From SIG636 sp045537905 (lineage in GTDB: Bacteria; Bacillota; Clostridia; Oscillospirales; CAG-382): a stretch of 28,135 nucleotides of DNA. Positions 1 through 8,103 of the stretch are shown in pieces; position 1 is the stretch's first letter; each line of letters opens with the position of its first letter. The DNA is taken from the NCBI GenBank assembly GCA_045537905.1, contig JAZSQJ010000007.1, positions 1-28,135 of the forward strand, given 5' to 3'. Below the pieces are notes generated by a model. It was not told where the DNA came from and made no database searches. It saw only the letters and a list, made by a program, of their open reading frames with translations. The position numbers and the translations under genes are program-made.

Positions 1-41
1 CTTTTTTACAGGACGCATTATTTTTTTTTTGCAAAAAACTA

Positions 42-70
42 TTGACAAAGCCTGTCTAATATGTTAGACT
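42..70 (+). promoter_or_regulatory. sigma-A promoter of the blaI-like operon
   Basis: A consensus -35 TTGACA lies at 42-47 and a -10 TAGACT at 65-70, separated by exactly 17 bases. Transcription would start near 77. The -10 lies almost entirely inside the first palindromic operator (54-69), so a bound repressor would block polymerase. The first 41 bases of the window hold only an A/T-rich stretch with a run of T and no gene that I can see. Confidence 0.8.
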
Positions 71-92
71 ATGCGTGTCGAATGCGTTAGAC
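54..92 (+). promoter_or_regulatory. tandem BlaI-type operator (two palindromes)
   Basis: GTCTAATATGTTAGAC at 54-69 is a perfect 6+4+6 inverted repeat. GTCGAATGCGTTAGAC at 77-92 is the same site with one mismatch between its arms. The copies start 23 bases apart, roughly two helical turns. The first covers the -10 box and the second covers the expected transcription start. BlaI/MecI/CopY repressors bind dyads of this kind as dimers at their own promoters, so autoregulation by the adjacent repressor is the natural reading. The binding itself is inferred. Confidence 0.7.
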
Positions 93-115
93 AGTTGTAC
101 AGGAGGTTAATTTTT

Positions 116-478
116 ATGGAAAGCACACCCAAGATTTTTGAAAGCGAATATAAGTTTTGCCTTATACTGTGGGAGAGGGAGCCTATCCCTACCACCGAGC
201 TTACAAAGCTATGTAAGGAACGGCTTGATTGGTCCAGAACCACCACCTACACGGTAATTAAACGCCTTACAGAGCGTGGCGTTGTTAGGGTTGAAAACAG
301 CATTGTTACTTCCCTGGTAACTAAAGACAGCGTACAGATGGCTGAGATGGAGGAGCTTATTGAAAAGAGATTTGAGGGCAACCTTCCTGCATTTATAGCA
401 GCCTTTGCCCGCAAGCAAAAACTAAGCGATAAGGAGATTGAGCAGCTTAAAGAGCTTATTGCAAAAGGAGGTAAATAG
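116..478 (+). CDS. BlaI/MecI/CopY-family winged-helix repressor
   Basis: A 120-residue protein, the usual size for BlaI/MecI (Penicillinase_R family). Residues about 8-70 form the winged helix; the recognition-helix stretch SRTTTYTVIKRLTERGVV matches the family pattern in which paired Thr residues precede a VxxxLxxRG segment. The C-terminal 45 residues (LIEKRFEGNLPAFIAAF onward) correspond to the dimerisation helices, where BlaI is cut on induction. An in-frame ATG exists at 71, but it lies upstream of the transcription start and inside the operator region. The ATG at 116 follows AGGAGG (101-106) at proper spacing, so I chose it. The gene lies two bases upstream of the M56 sensor gene, the standard repressor-sensor pairing. 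It probably represses this operon; targets elsewhere are unknown. Confidence 0.93.
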   Translation: MESTPKIFESEYKFCLILWEREPIPTTELTKLCKERLDWSRTTTYTVIKRLTERGVVRVENSIVTSLVTKDSVQMAEMEELIEKRFEGNLPAFIAAFARKQKLSDKEIEQLKELIAKGGK

Positions 479-480
479 TT

Positions 481-3051
481 TTGGAAAAGCTATTCCTTAA
501 CGTACTTAACCTTAGCATTGTATCTGCTTGGTTTATACTTGCCGTGCTGTGTCTGAGGCTTGTTGTAAAACGGGTTGCACCAAGATGGACGGCTTGCTTG
601 CTTTGGGGTCTTGTTGCTTTATGCCTGGTTGTTCCCTTTTCCTTTGAAAGCAGCTTCAGCATTATCCCAAGCAGGAACATTATTTTATATACAGAGCAGA
701 CGGAGCTTCCAGATGACAACGCTGATACCCCCGGTATTGACGTAAGCAAACCGCAAAACAGTACCATACATATCAACAGCGGTATAAGCTCCTTGGATGA
801 CAGACTTAACGCTATTATCGAAAATCTGGAGCAAAAAGAAGTACAGACTGAAAACGATAACCAAACAAAAACCGTTGATTACGGTAAGACAATACTTACC
901 TGGGCAAGCTATATCTGGATAGCAGGACTTGGTATTATGCTGGCATACTTTGCCTATAATCTTATCAGCCTTAAGCTGAGACTAAGAAAGGCTATGCAAT
1001 ACACGGACAACGTTTATCTGGATGAAAGCATTGGCGCACCCTTCCTATTTGGTTTCATCAAGCCTAAGATATATATTCCCCTTGACGTAACCGATGAGGC
1101 TGAGGAGTATGTTTTAGCTCACGAGCGTGCCCACATCAAACGCTTTGACCATATAGTAAAGCCCTTTAGCTTTGTTTTATTGGCAATACATTGGTTTAAC
1201 CCACTGGTATGGCTTGCTTATAATATGCTGTGCCGTGATATCGAATACGCTTGTGACGAAAAGGTTGTTAAGGATTTGAACGAGGAAGAACGCAAATCCT
1301 ATGCAAGCGCATTGCTTGAATGCGGTGTTAAATCCGTTGGCATAGCCTACCCCGTTGCTTTTGGTGAAATAAGCGTTAAAAACCGTATAATAAAAACCCT
1401 TAATTATAAAAGACCTACACTGTGGGTAGTGCTTAGTATAATCGTAGCAACGGCTGTAATGGCGTTTTGCTTCCTGTCCTCTCCTAAGCTGGTTACAGAT
1501 ACCGACCTGTCTGAGGAGGAGCCACCCGTAGAACAAAGTATTGCAGGTGCCTGGTATACAGCGGACCACAGCCTTATGCTTGAGGAAAACGGTGACGGTA
1601 TTTGCTATAGCAAGGGCAAAATCGTTCCCCTGAAATGGGAAATTAACGACAGACTGATTAACATTATATTGGCCGAGGAATACAAGAGCGCAGTTGATTT
1701 GCCTACACAAACCGATTACACTATCAGCGAGGATGGCAAGGTGCTTACACTAGGCAGCACCGTTTATTCGGGTTCATACACTGCCAGACCTCGCAATGAT
1801 ATCGACAGTGCTCTTGTAGGAACTTGGTACAGCTACAGCATAGCAGACGGTGAGACTGCAATATACTTTGATGACCAAGGTACAGGCAGTATGTCTCAGG
1901 GTCTTATGACAATGTTCAGCTGGACGGCAAAGGACGGTACTATTTCCGTTAAATTCCCCGCTACAGACAAGCAAAGCATCACAATCAAAGCAAAAAACTA
2001 CAAGATTGACGGAAATAAACTTACCTTTGACTACATTTACAAGCAAAGCTATTCGAAAACCAGGCTTCCCATTGGAGGCAACAGCAGCTTAACGGGTAAT
2101 TGGGAAATCACCGACGAAAAGGGCGACGTTAAAACACTTACCCTTAACAAAGACGGAACGGGACTGATAGAAAACAAATATTCATCAAAGCAATTCCTGT
2201 GGTGTGAAAATGAGGATATTATAAGCTTCTATTCACAGGACGAAGACTATGGAGACAATTTGGACTTTATTGCTGAGGAAAGTCCAACAAAAACCCCTCT
2301 GCCCTACGCCATCAACGGCAACAAACTAACCGTTACAATGGATGGTAAAGACTACACACTTAAACGTACCAAAACAAGCAGTACTCAAAACACAGCCGAT
2401 GTTGACCATGCCCTTGGTGGTGATAAGGCTGTAGTAAACAGCTGGGAAGGCAACGTTGCAGACAGCAGCTTTGACCTGCTGTTATTGGAAGACGGCACGG
2501 GTACGGCACAAACCCTGGGTATAGATATACCCGTTAAATGGTACACCGACAAGGATACCATCGCTATTTACTACCCCTTGCTTGGTGATACCCCCATAGA
2601 CTTGCTCTTCGGCAAATACTATACCGTCGGAAACTGTCTGTACGTTCAGGATATAAGCGGCGAGATTATTTGCTTTGCAAAGGCTGATACCGACGCTGTT
2701 GGCTATAACTTTACAATGCTGGAGATAGGCGAGTATCTGCACGAAGAATACATTGAAAGCCTGGGCGACAAATACCTTTATCACACCGAAGACTTTACCA
2801 CAGAGTATTTTATGTTTTCAGCAACCGAAGATATAAAAGACCTTGTTTTCACCAGCGACGGTGAAACGGTTTACCGTAGCGACGGCCTTAAGGTTGGTGA
2901 GAGCTTTTGCTTCGGCACCACGCTAAGCTACAGCGAAAGCGTTAAGGGCGTTAAGTTTACCGACGGAAACGGTAAGCAAATTTCATTTATAATAGGCACT
3001 AGCGGCATATATATGCCGGAGTACATAATTGACCAATTTACAATTAATTAA
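481..3051 (+). CDS. M56-family (BlaR1/MecR1-type) membrane metalloprotease sensor with lipocalin-like repeat ectodomain
   Basis: 856 residues, starting at TTG 481, nine bases after AGGAGG (466-471). Transmembrane helices lie near residues 7-27, 36-53, 141-161, 222-245 and 313-333. The zinc protease motif HERAH is at 214-218, with a likely third ligand Glu255 in RDIEYACDE, as in M56 proteases. BlaR1 and MecR1 sense antibiotic outside, then cause cleavage of BlaI. This protein lacks any penicillin-binding domain with SxxK/SxN/KTG motifs. Residues 353-740 instead hold four beta-rich repeats of about 90-116 residues, starting near 353, 442, 535 and 651 with the pattern GxWY...DGTG...W...Y.I.G..L. 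A distinct last module covers 740-856. The same repeats form the next protein. The ligand is therefore unlikely to be a beta-lactam and is unknown. The protease and partner assignment is firm; the trigger is not visible. Confidence 0.9.
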   Translation: MEKLFLNVLNLSIVSAWFILAVLCLRLVVKRVAPRWTACLLWGLVALCLVVPFSFESSFSIIPSRNIILYTEQTELPDDNADTPGIDVSKPQNSTIHINSGISSLDDRLNAIIENLEQKEVQTENDNQTKTVDYGKTILTWASYIWIAGLGIMLAYFAYNLISLKLRLRKAMQYTDNVYLDESIGAPFLFGFIKPKIYIPLDVTDEAEEYVLAHERAHIKRFDHIVKPFSFVLLAIHWFNPLVWLAYNMLCRDIEYACDEKVVKDLNEEERKSYASALLECGVKSVGIAYPVAFGEISVKNRIIKTLNYKRPTLWVVLSIIVATAVMAFCFLSSPKLVTDTDLSEEEPPVEQSIAGAWYTADHSLMLEENGDGICYSKGKIVPLKWEINDRLINIILAEEYKSAVDLPTQTDYTISEDGKVLTLGSTVYSGSYTARPRNDIDSALVGTWYSYSIADGETAIYFDDQGTGSMSQGLMTMFSWTAKDGTISVKFPATDKQSITIKAKNYKIDGNKLTFDYIYKQSYSKTRLPIGGNSSLTGNWEITDEKGDVKTLTLNKDGTGLIENKYSSKQFLWCENEDIISFYSQDEDYGDNLDFIAEESPTKTPLPYAINGNKLTVTMDGKDYTLKRTKTSSTQNTADVDHALGGDKAVVNSWEGNVADSSFDLLLLEDGTGTAQTLGIDIPVKWYTDKDTIAIYYPLLGDTPIDLLFGKYYTVGNCLYVQDISGEIICFAKADTDAVGYNFTMLEIGEYLHEEYIESLGDKYLYHTEDFTTEYFMFSATEDIKDLVFTSDGETVYRSDGLKVGESFCFGTTLSYSESVKGVKFTDGNGKQISFIIGTSGIYMPEYIIDQFTIN

Positions 3052-3067
3052 AAGGAGAAAAACCACA

Positions 3068-4780
3068 ATGAAAAAAGCAATCAAAATTATCACTTGTTTA
3101 ACAGTTATCCTTTCCCTTCTGTTGTTTGCTGCCTGCAGCAAGGACGGCGGCAAGGACGCAAGCACCGACGGTACTGACGGTACCTCAGACATAAGTGCCG
3201 AGCTTTCCTCAGAGGAATCTGCTGAGCTTGACGAAAAGCTTATAAGCACGTGGTACGTTGAAGAACACAGCCTTACCTTCAAAGAAGACGGCACCGGCGT
3301 CGTTTGCAAGGATGGCGAATTTATTCCCCTTGACTGGGAAATCAAAGGCGGCAAGCTTGTTGTGATATCCGACGACATTTCCGTTTTCCCTCCCGTTAAT
3401 GAAAGCTACTCTATAAGCGAAGACGGCAAAAGCCTTACAATCGGCGAAAAGGTGTATTCGAACGAGCCTATAGAAGCGCTTCCCGACGAAGGCAGCGAGC
3501 TTGTGGGCACCTGGTACAATTACGGTATGATGGGTGAAGAAACCACGGTATTTAACGCCGACGGCACAGGCTCTATGACCTCCATGGGCGTAGAGATGGA
3601 AATGACCTGGAAGGTTGAAAACGGCGTGCTTACTATGGAGGTTGACGCAGGCGGCTTACTTACAACCACCATGACTGCAGACAGCTACAAGCTGGAAGGC
3701 GAAACTCTTACGATAGTTATTGACGGCGAGGAAGGTGTGTTCAGCAAAACACGCAGAACCCTCGGCGGTAACCCTGAGCTTTGCGGTACCTGGATCGAAC
3801 CCAACGCTGAATTGGACGCTGACGGTTACCCCATGTATAATTACAGCCTTGATTTCAGCTCCAAAGGCACAGGCTCTTATACCGATGAGGAGTATAACGT
3901 TTACAGCTTTATCTGGGAAGAAGCTGACGGTAAGCTGAACCTTGAGGTTTACGAGCTTGACGACGATATGAACGAAAAGCTATTAGCAAGCGTTGAGGCA
4001 AGCTACAGCATAGACAGCGATAACGGCGTGCTTACTATTACAAGCGGCGACAAGAGTGAAAGCTTTGAGTTCTACGAGGAAGAGTTTGATTTCGATTTTG
4101 GTCCCGAGGTTGACACCGAACACGCCCTTGGCGGCGATGACAAGCTTGTTGGCGAATGGACGCTCTCATTCTTTGGCGAGCTTTCAACAGTTACTTTCAC
4201 TGAAGACGGCACTTACAGCGTTGACTCCGAAGATATGCAAAGCGTTTCTATGTCCTGGTATGTTGAAGACGGTTATCTGATGACTTATATGGAAAGCTTT
4301 GGTATAACCGTTCCCTTGCAGTACGGTGACTATAAGGTAGAAGGCGACTTGCTCACAATCATGGGCGATGGCAGTTACACGGTACTTGCCCGTAAGGGTA
4401 GCGAGTATGCAGGCTTTGATATAACGGTATTTGAGACTGAAGAGCTTGCCGTTGACCCCGAGTACAGCAAAATTTACAAAGAAGCCGACGGAAGCGAATA
4501 TATAGAGCTTGCATTTACCGAAGGTGTTAAGGACTGTAAATTTGTTTCCTACACCTACTCAGACGACGCTTACACCTCCGCAAAGGCTCTTTATGAGATC
4601 CCTCAGTTAACAGAGGAGGAGGTTTTTGTAGCATGCACTACTATCGACCCTGAAATCTCTCTCCGCGGTATCAGCTTTACCGCTGAAAACGGCGAGAACG
4701 TAAACCTTGTAATCAAGTATAACGAGGAAAGTGAAATTTACGAGTTCGAAGAAATAGACTATTCTATACAGTTGGCATAA
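3068..4780 (+). CDS. secreted lipoprotein paralogous to the ectodomain of the upstream M56 sensor
   Basis: 570 residues. The start at ATG 3068 follows AAGGAG (3052-3057); an in-frame ATG at 3029 lies inside the sensor gene and would spoil the signal peptide. Residues 1-22 are a lipoprotein signal with lipidation Cys23 (LLLFAAC). An acidic Ser/Thr linker follows, then four lipocalin-like repeats beginning near 58, 143, 235 and 358 and a terminal module from about 446. The order and spacing (85, 92, 123 and 88 residues) nearly match the sensor ectodomain (89, 93, 116 and 89). Linker signatures are shared too: TEHALGGDDKLV here and VDHALGGDKAVV in the sensor, both before repeat 4. The protein is very acidic. 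I do not know its function; a surface protein sensed by, or sharing a ligand with, the sensor is a reasonable inference. It is the last gene of the operon. Confidence 0.85.
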   Translation: MKKAIKIITCLTVILSLLLFAACSKDGGKDASTDGTDGTSDISAELSSEESAELDEKLISTWYVEEHSLTFKEDGTGVVCKDGEFIPLDWEIKGGKLVVISDDISVFPPVNESYSISEDGKSLTIGEKVYSNEPIEALPDEGSELVGTWYNYGMMGEETTVFNADGTGSMTSMGVEMEMTWKVENGVLTMEVDAGGLLTTTMTADSYKLEGETLTIVIDGEEGVFSKTRRTLGGNPELCGTWIEPNAELDADGYPMYNYSLDFSSKGTGSYTDEEYNVYSFIWEEADGKLNLEVYELDDDMNEKLLASVEASYSIDSDNGVLTITSGDKSESFEFYEEEFDFDFGPEVDTEHALGGDDKLVGEWTLSFFGELSTVTFTEDGTYSVDSEDMQSVSMSWYVEDGYLMTYMESFGITVPLQYGDYKVEGDLLTIMGDGSYTVLARKGSEYAGFDITVFETEELAVDPEYSKIYKEADGSEYIELAFTEGVKDCKFVSYTYSDDAYTSAKALYEIPQLTEEEVFVACTTIDPEISLRGISFTAENGENVNLVIKYNEESEIYEFEEIDYSIQLA

Positions 4781-4790
4781 CAAAAAGCAA

Positions 4791-4819
4791 ACCTACGGAG
4801 AGTTTAACTCTCCGTAGGT
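4791..4819 (+). terminator. hairpin after the BlaI/M56/lipoprotein operon
   Basis: A perfect 14-base-pair inverted repeat with a single central base starts eleven bases after the lipoprotein stop codon (arms 4791-4804 and 4806-4819, each reading ACCTACGGAGAGTT or its complement). The downstream sequence has only a short T run (GTTT), so termination could be incomplete, with some read-through into the next two genes, which show no convincing promoter of their own. Confidence 0.7.
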
Positions 4820-4845
4820 GTTTACCTAAGGAAGGGGCAATTGCA

Positions 4846-5034
4846 ATGAAAGCATTAAAAATTATTAGCTGCGTTGGATGGTTTGCATTATTTTTAGCAA
4901 ATCTTTTCAACCTTATAAACAACGTCGCAGACGAAAAGATTTTCGGCCTTGTAATAATCTTACCGTTGCTTTTGATTGCACTTACTGGTATAATATGCAG
5001 CATTATACTAATATGCAAAGAGAGGAAGAAATGA
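4846..5034 (+). CDS. small two-helix membrane protein, unknown function
   Basis: 62 residues with a purine-rich ribosome site (AAGGAAGGGG, 4828-4837) upstream of ATG 4846. Two hydrophobic segments, about residues 5-25 and 33-56, are separated by a short polar loop (NNVADEK) and followed by a basic tail (CKERKK). The positive tail suggests both ends face the cytoplasm. Its stop overlaps the start of the next gene as ATGA (5031-5034), so the two are translationally coupled and the products may act together. I do not recognise the family. It is small, but the ribosome site and the coupling make it credible as a real gene. Confidence 0.65.
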   Translation: MKALKIISCVGWFALFLANLFNLINNVADEKIFGLVIILPLLLIALTGIICSIILICKERKK

Positions 5035-6734
5035 AGGCTTTTACAGTTAATTCGGAAAACGTAGCGCACATAGAACGCTTAGCAAAGGTATATTCATGGG
5101 CAGAGCTCGTTTTCGGAGTCAAGCCCCTTACAGCTACGGGAAAAGAGAAGAAAAAAATAAGAAGCTGGATAGAAATGACGGCTATCGAGGGTGAAATCTT
5201 GCCTGACGACATAGCCTGCTTTGTTAACGAAAAAGTAACCGACAACGCTTTTTTAGAATTTGCAGCAGAGTGTGCAAAATACGTAGAAGAAAACCACACA
5301 GTAAGAGAAAAGAGTATAAGTGAAAGGGTAGCCAATTTTGATGACACTACCCAAAAAGCATTTGAAGCTCTTTTTGATGCCGATTATATTTCATCCGATG
5401 CGGTTAAAACCGATGACAACAAAACAACTATAGTCTTTACAGAGAGCACAAACTATATCGGCAAGCTGGTTTTACATACAGTAGACGGTGAGATACCCAG
5501 GGGCTTCGATTTGTTCAGGTTTGGCGATGGGAACATCTCAAAAGAGGACGGTTGCTACCGTCTTGAGTTTACCGCAGAAAGATATGAGCAAGAGGAAGAC
5601 GGCAAAAGCTTTGCTTTATGCTTTGACAGCGTTGATACGGTAATAGAGCTTTATCGGGCAGACCAATGGACTGATGCAAAAAAACCTTGGGAAATGCTGG
5701 CTGACATGGCGACCTCAATCATAAACAAAAGATCAGTCTGCAACGAGTGCTTGAACAAAAAAGAACGCTCGCTTCTTCCCCTGCTTGACGAGCTTGCTTC
5801 CCTTAGGTATTGGCGTTCCCAGGAAGACGTTAAACGTCACGGTTTTGCAGAGCTGAATAAGCTTATAGTAAAAAACGGACAAAACGGTTTACTTAAATAT
5901 ACGAAGGCAGTTACAGAAGCTAAAAACGAAAGAAAAAAGGATAAAAAGCTGAACAAGCTGTTAAACAAGCTGAACGAAGCTGTATACGAGCCTTTGTGGC
6001 GAGAGATATTTGACTTGATTGCAGACTCCCAGGAAGGATACACCAATAAGTCCCTCTGTTGCAACCAAGACAAGCTTAAGGATATAAGAGCAAAAATTGA
6101 AGATAAGCTACACATTTTGGGCTATGAAGGCGCTTACCCTAGCTTTATCAAAAATGGTTCCACAAAGGGAATTAGACTTACAGAAAGCTATGGACAAATA
6201 TACTTTAGGCTAAAGAAAAAGAACGCCCTGTGCGTTATACACTGCATTGAAACTGTTTTCGAAAACCATATTACCCTTCGTTTTTTATGCGGCACCGCCT
6301 ATTTGAAAGAGAATGAGACTGTAAAGGACATCTACTCTTTTGCATTCGACGCAAAGGGACGCAGAATATTCAAAACTCTTTACTTCTCTGATGAGCTGCT
6401 TGATAACGCCGAGCAGTACGTTGAGATAGCGGCAAAAAAGGCAGAGGGCAAAAAGCTGAACAAAGCAAAAATGGAGCTTATGGGTAAGGAAGGCTTTTCT
6501 ATAAAAAGCTTTTTATACTTAACGGTCTTTTCGGGCGGCTTGTTTACAGTTTTAATGATGTTGTTCATTCTTGCGTTTAGCTGTATCGTAACGACTGTTA
6601 TCGCAGGATTAAATGCTATACCGGATATGCTTGCAGAAATGCCGTGGTTATTTTTGTCTTTAACGTGCTTTTTTGGATTTGGTATTACTATAATAATTTT
6701 CGGTTTGTTTATGCATTTCAAAAACTATGATTAA
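5031..6734 (+). CDS. large protein with C-terminal membrane hairpin, unknown function
   Basis: 567 residues. The start at ATG 5031 is coupled to the upstream small gene and preceded by AGAGGA (5021-5026); an in-frame ATG at 4878 lies within that gene and is rejected. The first 490 residues are soluble and mixed in charge. They include CNEC near residue 240 and a Lys-rich, probably helical, coiled-coil-like stretch near 295-320 (ERKKDKKLNKLLNKLNEAV). Two strong hydrophobic segments, about 498-525 and 536-560, close the protein, which therefore looks anchored by its C-terminus with most of the mass in the cytoplasm. There is no signal peptide and I recognise no domain. Coupling to a two-helix partner suggests a membrane complex, but I cannot name its role. 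Confidence 0.75.
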   Translation: MKAFTVNSENVAHIERLAKVYSWAELVFGVKPLTATGKEKKKIRSWIEMTAIEGEILPDDIACFVNEKVTDNAFLEFAAECAKYVEENHTVREKSISERVANFDDTTQKAFEALFDADYISSDAVKTDDNKTTIVFTESTNYIGKLVLHTVDGEIPRGFDLFRFGDGNISKEDGCYRLEFTAERYEQEEDGKSFALCFDSVDTVIELYRADQWTDAKKPWEMLADMATSIINKRSVCNECLNKKERSLLPLLDELASLRYWRSQEDVKRHGFAELNKLIVKNGQNGLLKYTKAVTEAKNERKKDKKLNKLLNKLNEAVYEPLWREIFDLIADSQEGYTNKSLCCNQDKLKDIRAKIEDKLHILGYEGAYPSFIKNGSTKGIRLTESYGQIYFRLKKKNALCVIHCIETVFENHITLRFLCGTAYLKENETVKDIYSFAFDAKGRRIFKTLYFSDELLDNAEQYVEIAAKKAEGKKLNKAKMELMGKEGFSIKSFLYLTVFSGGLFTVLMMLFILAFSCIVTTVIAGLNAIPDMLAEMPWLFLSLTCFFGFGITIIIFGLFMHFKNYD

Positions 6735-6744
6735 TTAAAAAAGG

Positions 6745-6789
6745 TATAATTACCGCCCGTATTCATATACTTACACGGAGGTAATTATA
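6745..6789 (+). promoter_or_regulatory. hairpin sequestering the tspO ribosome-binding site
   Basis: TATAATTACC at 6745-6754 is the exact complement of GGTAATTATA at 6780-6789, which ends at the base before the start codon. Beyond one mismatch, CC 6756-6757 can also pair with GG 6777-6778, so the whole GGAGG (6777-6781) sits in the stem, with a loop of about 19 bases. In this fold the ribosome site is hidden. The 5' arm also contains a TATAAT, but I find no matching -35 box. Regulation by this fold is inferred. Confidence 0.5.
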
Positions 6790-7263
6790 ATGCTTAAAAA
6801 ATCTATACCCTATGCAGCTGCCATAGCTGTGGCTTTGTTCGTAGGCGGAATATCTGCGTATATCACTATGGATGCCATGGATATATACAGGGACATTGTA
6901 ACACCGTCACTGGCTCCGCCTGCAATCCTTTTCCCCATCGTCTGGACAATACTGTACATCTTAATGGGCATCTCTTCAGCTTTAATCTACGAAAAAAGGC
7001 AAAAAGATACAAGCGGTGTACTAAATGCATTAATTGTATACTTTATCAGTCTTTTATTAAACTTTGCGTGGAGCCCCGTGTTTTTTATAAAACGCAATTT
7101 TTTGTTTGCACTAATACTTCTCATAGCCTTATGGATAAGCGTGCTTGTTACTATTCTTAAATACAAAAAGATCAGTCCACCTGCCTCCTATATACAAATT
7201 CCCTATCTTCTATGGTGTTCTTTTGCTACTTATCTGAACGCTTCCATATACTTTCTAAATTGA
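6790..7263 (+). CDS. tspO: TspO/MBR-family tryptophan-rich sensory protein
   Basis: 157 residues, typical for bacterial TspO. Five hydrophobic helices are visible (about 7-25, 45-65, 79-97, 102-122 and 131-155). Family signatures are present: PSLAPPAILFPIVWTILYILMG in the first loop and second helix, NFAWSPVFF in the third, and LWCSFATYLN in the fifth. TspO is an integral membrane protein that binds porphyrins and other ligands; in bacteria it is linked to tetrapyrrole handling and stress. ATG 6790 follows GGAGG at 6777-6781. The gene ends at a strong bidirectional terminator and converges on the ABC transporter. It may be a separate unit from the preceding membrane genes, 55 bases upstream. 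The family call is secure; the physiological role here is not. Confidence 0.93.
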   Translation: MLKKSIPYAAAIAVALFVGGISAYITMDAMDIYRDIVTPSLAPPAILFPIVWTILYILMGISSALIYEKRQKDTSGVLNALIVYFISLLLNFAWSPVFFIKRNFLFALILLIALWISVLVTILKYKKISPPASYIQIPYLLWCSFATYLNASIYFLN

Positions 7264-7264
7264 C

Positions 7265-7302
7265 AAAGCGGCTGTAAAAACCAAAGTTTTTACAGCCGCT
7301 TT
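7265..7302. terminator. bidirectional terminator between tspO and the ABC importer
   Basis: A perfect 17-base-pair stem (arms 7265-7281 and 7286-7302) with loop CAAA starts two bases after the tspO stop and ends three bases before the stop of the convergent ATPase gene. The arms begin and end with AAAGCGG and CCGCTTT, giving short T runs on both strands, so it can serve both transcripts. Confidence 0.88.
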
Positions 7303-7305
7303 CAT

Positions 7306-8085
7306 TTATTTCATTACACTTAAAAACTCTTGCAAACGCTTACTCTTGGGGTTATCAAACACTTCCTTGGCGTTGCCCTGCTCAGCGATAAAGCCATCGT
7401 CCATAAAGATAACCTTGTCGGAAACCTCTCTTGCAAAGCCCATTTCGTGGGTTACGACAAGCATGGTCATATCCTCGTTAGCAAGCTCCTTAATAACCGC
7501 AAGAACCTCTACGGTTATTTCGGGGTCAAGGGCTGAGGTAGGCTCGTCAAAGCAAAGCACGTCGGGCTTTAGCGCCAAAGCTCTTGCAATGGCAACCCTT
7601 TGCTGTTGACCGCCTGACAATTGGCAGGGATAATTCCCTGTCTTTTCACTAAGACCAACCTTGGCAAGCAGTTCAAAGGAATGCTCTTTTATCTCTGCTT
7701 CAATCCGTTTCTTATTAGCCTTGTAGTCAGGACGCTCCTTCGCCAAAAGCATAGGGGCAAGACACACGTTTTCAAAAGCGGTGTACTGTGGGAACAGATT
7801 AAAGGACTGAAACACCAAGCCAAAATGCAGTCTTTTTAGTCTTATTTCTTTATCAGATATCTTTGCGTTGGTGGCGGCATCAAACAAAAGTTGACCGTTA
7901 AGATAAAACCTGCCGCTGTCAGGTCTTTCCAAAAAGTTTACACAGCGTAGCAGGGTGGTTTTTCCGCTGCCGCTGGAACCGATAATGGAAAGCACCTCGC
8001 CCTTATCCATGCTAAAGCTGATGTCCTTCAAAACCTCTGTTTTGCCAAAGCTTTTAACTATATTTTGCGCTTCAAATATTACCAT
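7306..8085 (-). CDS. amino acid ABC transporter ATP-binding protein (GlnQ/HisP type)
   Basis: 259 residues, the nucleotide-binding subunit of a polar amino acid importer. It carries Walker A GSSGSGKTT (36-44), the ABC signature LSGGQQQR (156-163), Walker B LCFDEP (177-182) with the family-typical PTSALDPE, and a switch His in VVTHEM. Its start follows a clear GGAGG on the minus strand. It is the last gene of a three-gene unit (binding protein, permease, ATPase), 18 bases after the permease, and shares its terminator with tspO. A single permease gene implies a permease homodimer. The substrate cannot be read from this subunit. Confidence 0.95.
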   Translation of the reverse strand: MVIFEAQNIVKSFGKTEVLKDISFSMDKGEVLSIIGSSGSGKTTLLRCVNFLERPDSGRFYLNGQLLFDAATNAKISDKEIRLKRLHFGLVFQSFNLFPQYTAFENVCLAPMLLAKERPDYKANKKRIEAEIKEHSFELLAKVGLSEKTGNYPCQLSGGQQQRVAIARALALKPDVLCFDEPTSALDPEITVEVLAVIKELANEDMTMLVVTHEMGFAREVSDKVIFMDDGFIAEQGNAKEVFDNPKSKRLQEFLSVMK

Positions 8086-8103
8086 ATAAAAGCTCCTCCA
8101 AAA

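Noticed and set aside
71..115. Upstream in-frame ATG for the BlaI-like gene
   Set aside because: It lies before the predicted transcription start and inside the operator region; ATG 116 has a perfect AGGAGG and matches BlaI length.
481..3051. Beta-lactam resistance sensor BlaR1/MecR1
   Set aside because: The protease half fits, but there is no penicillin-binding domain and no beta-lactamase gene nearby; naming it blaR1 would mislead.
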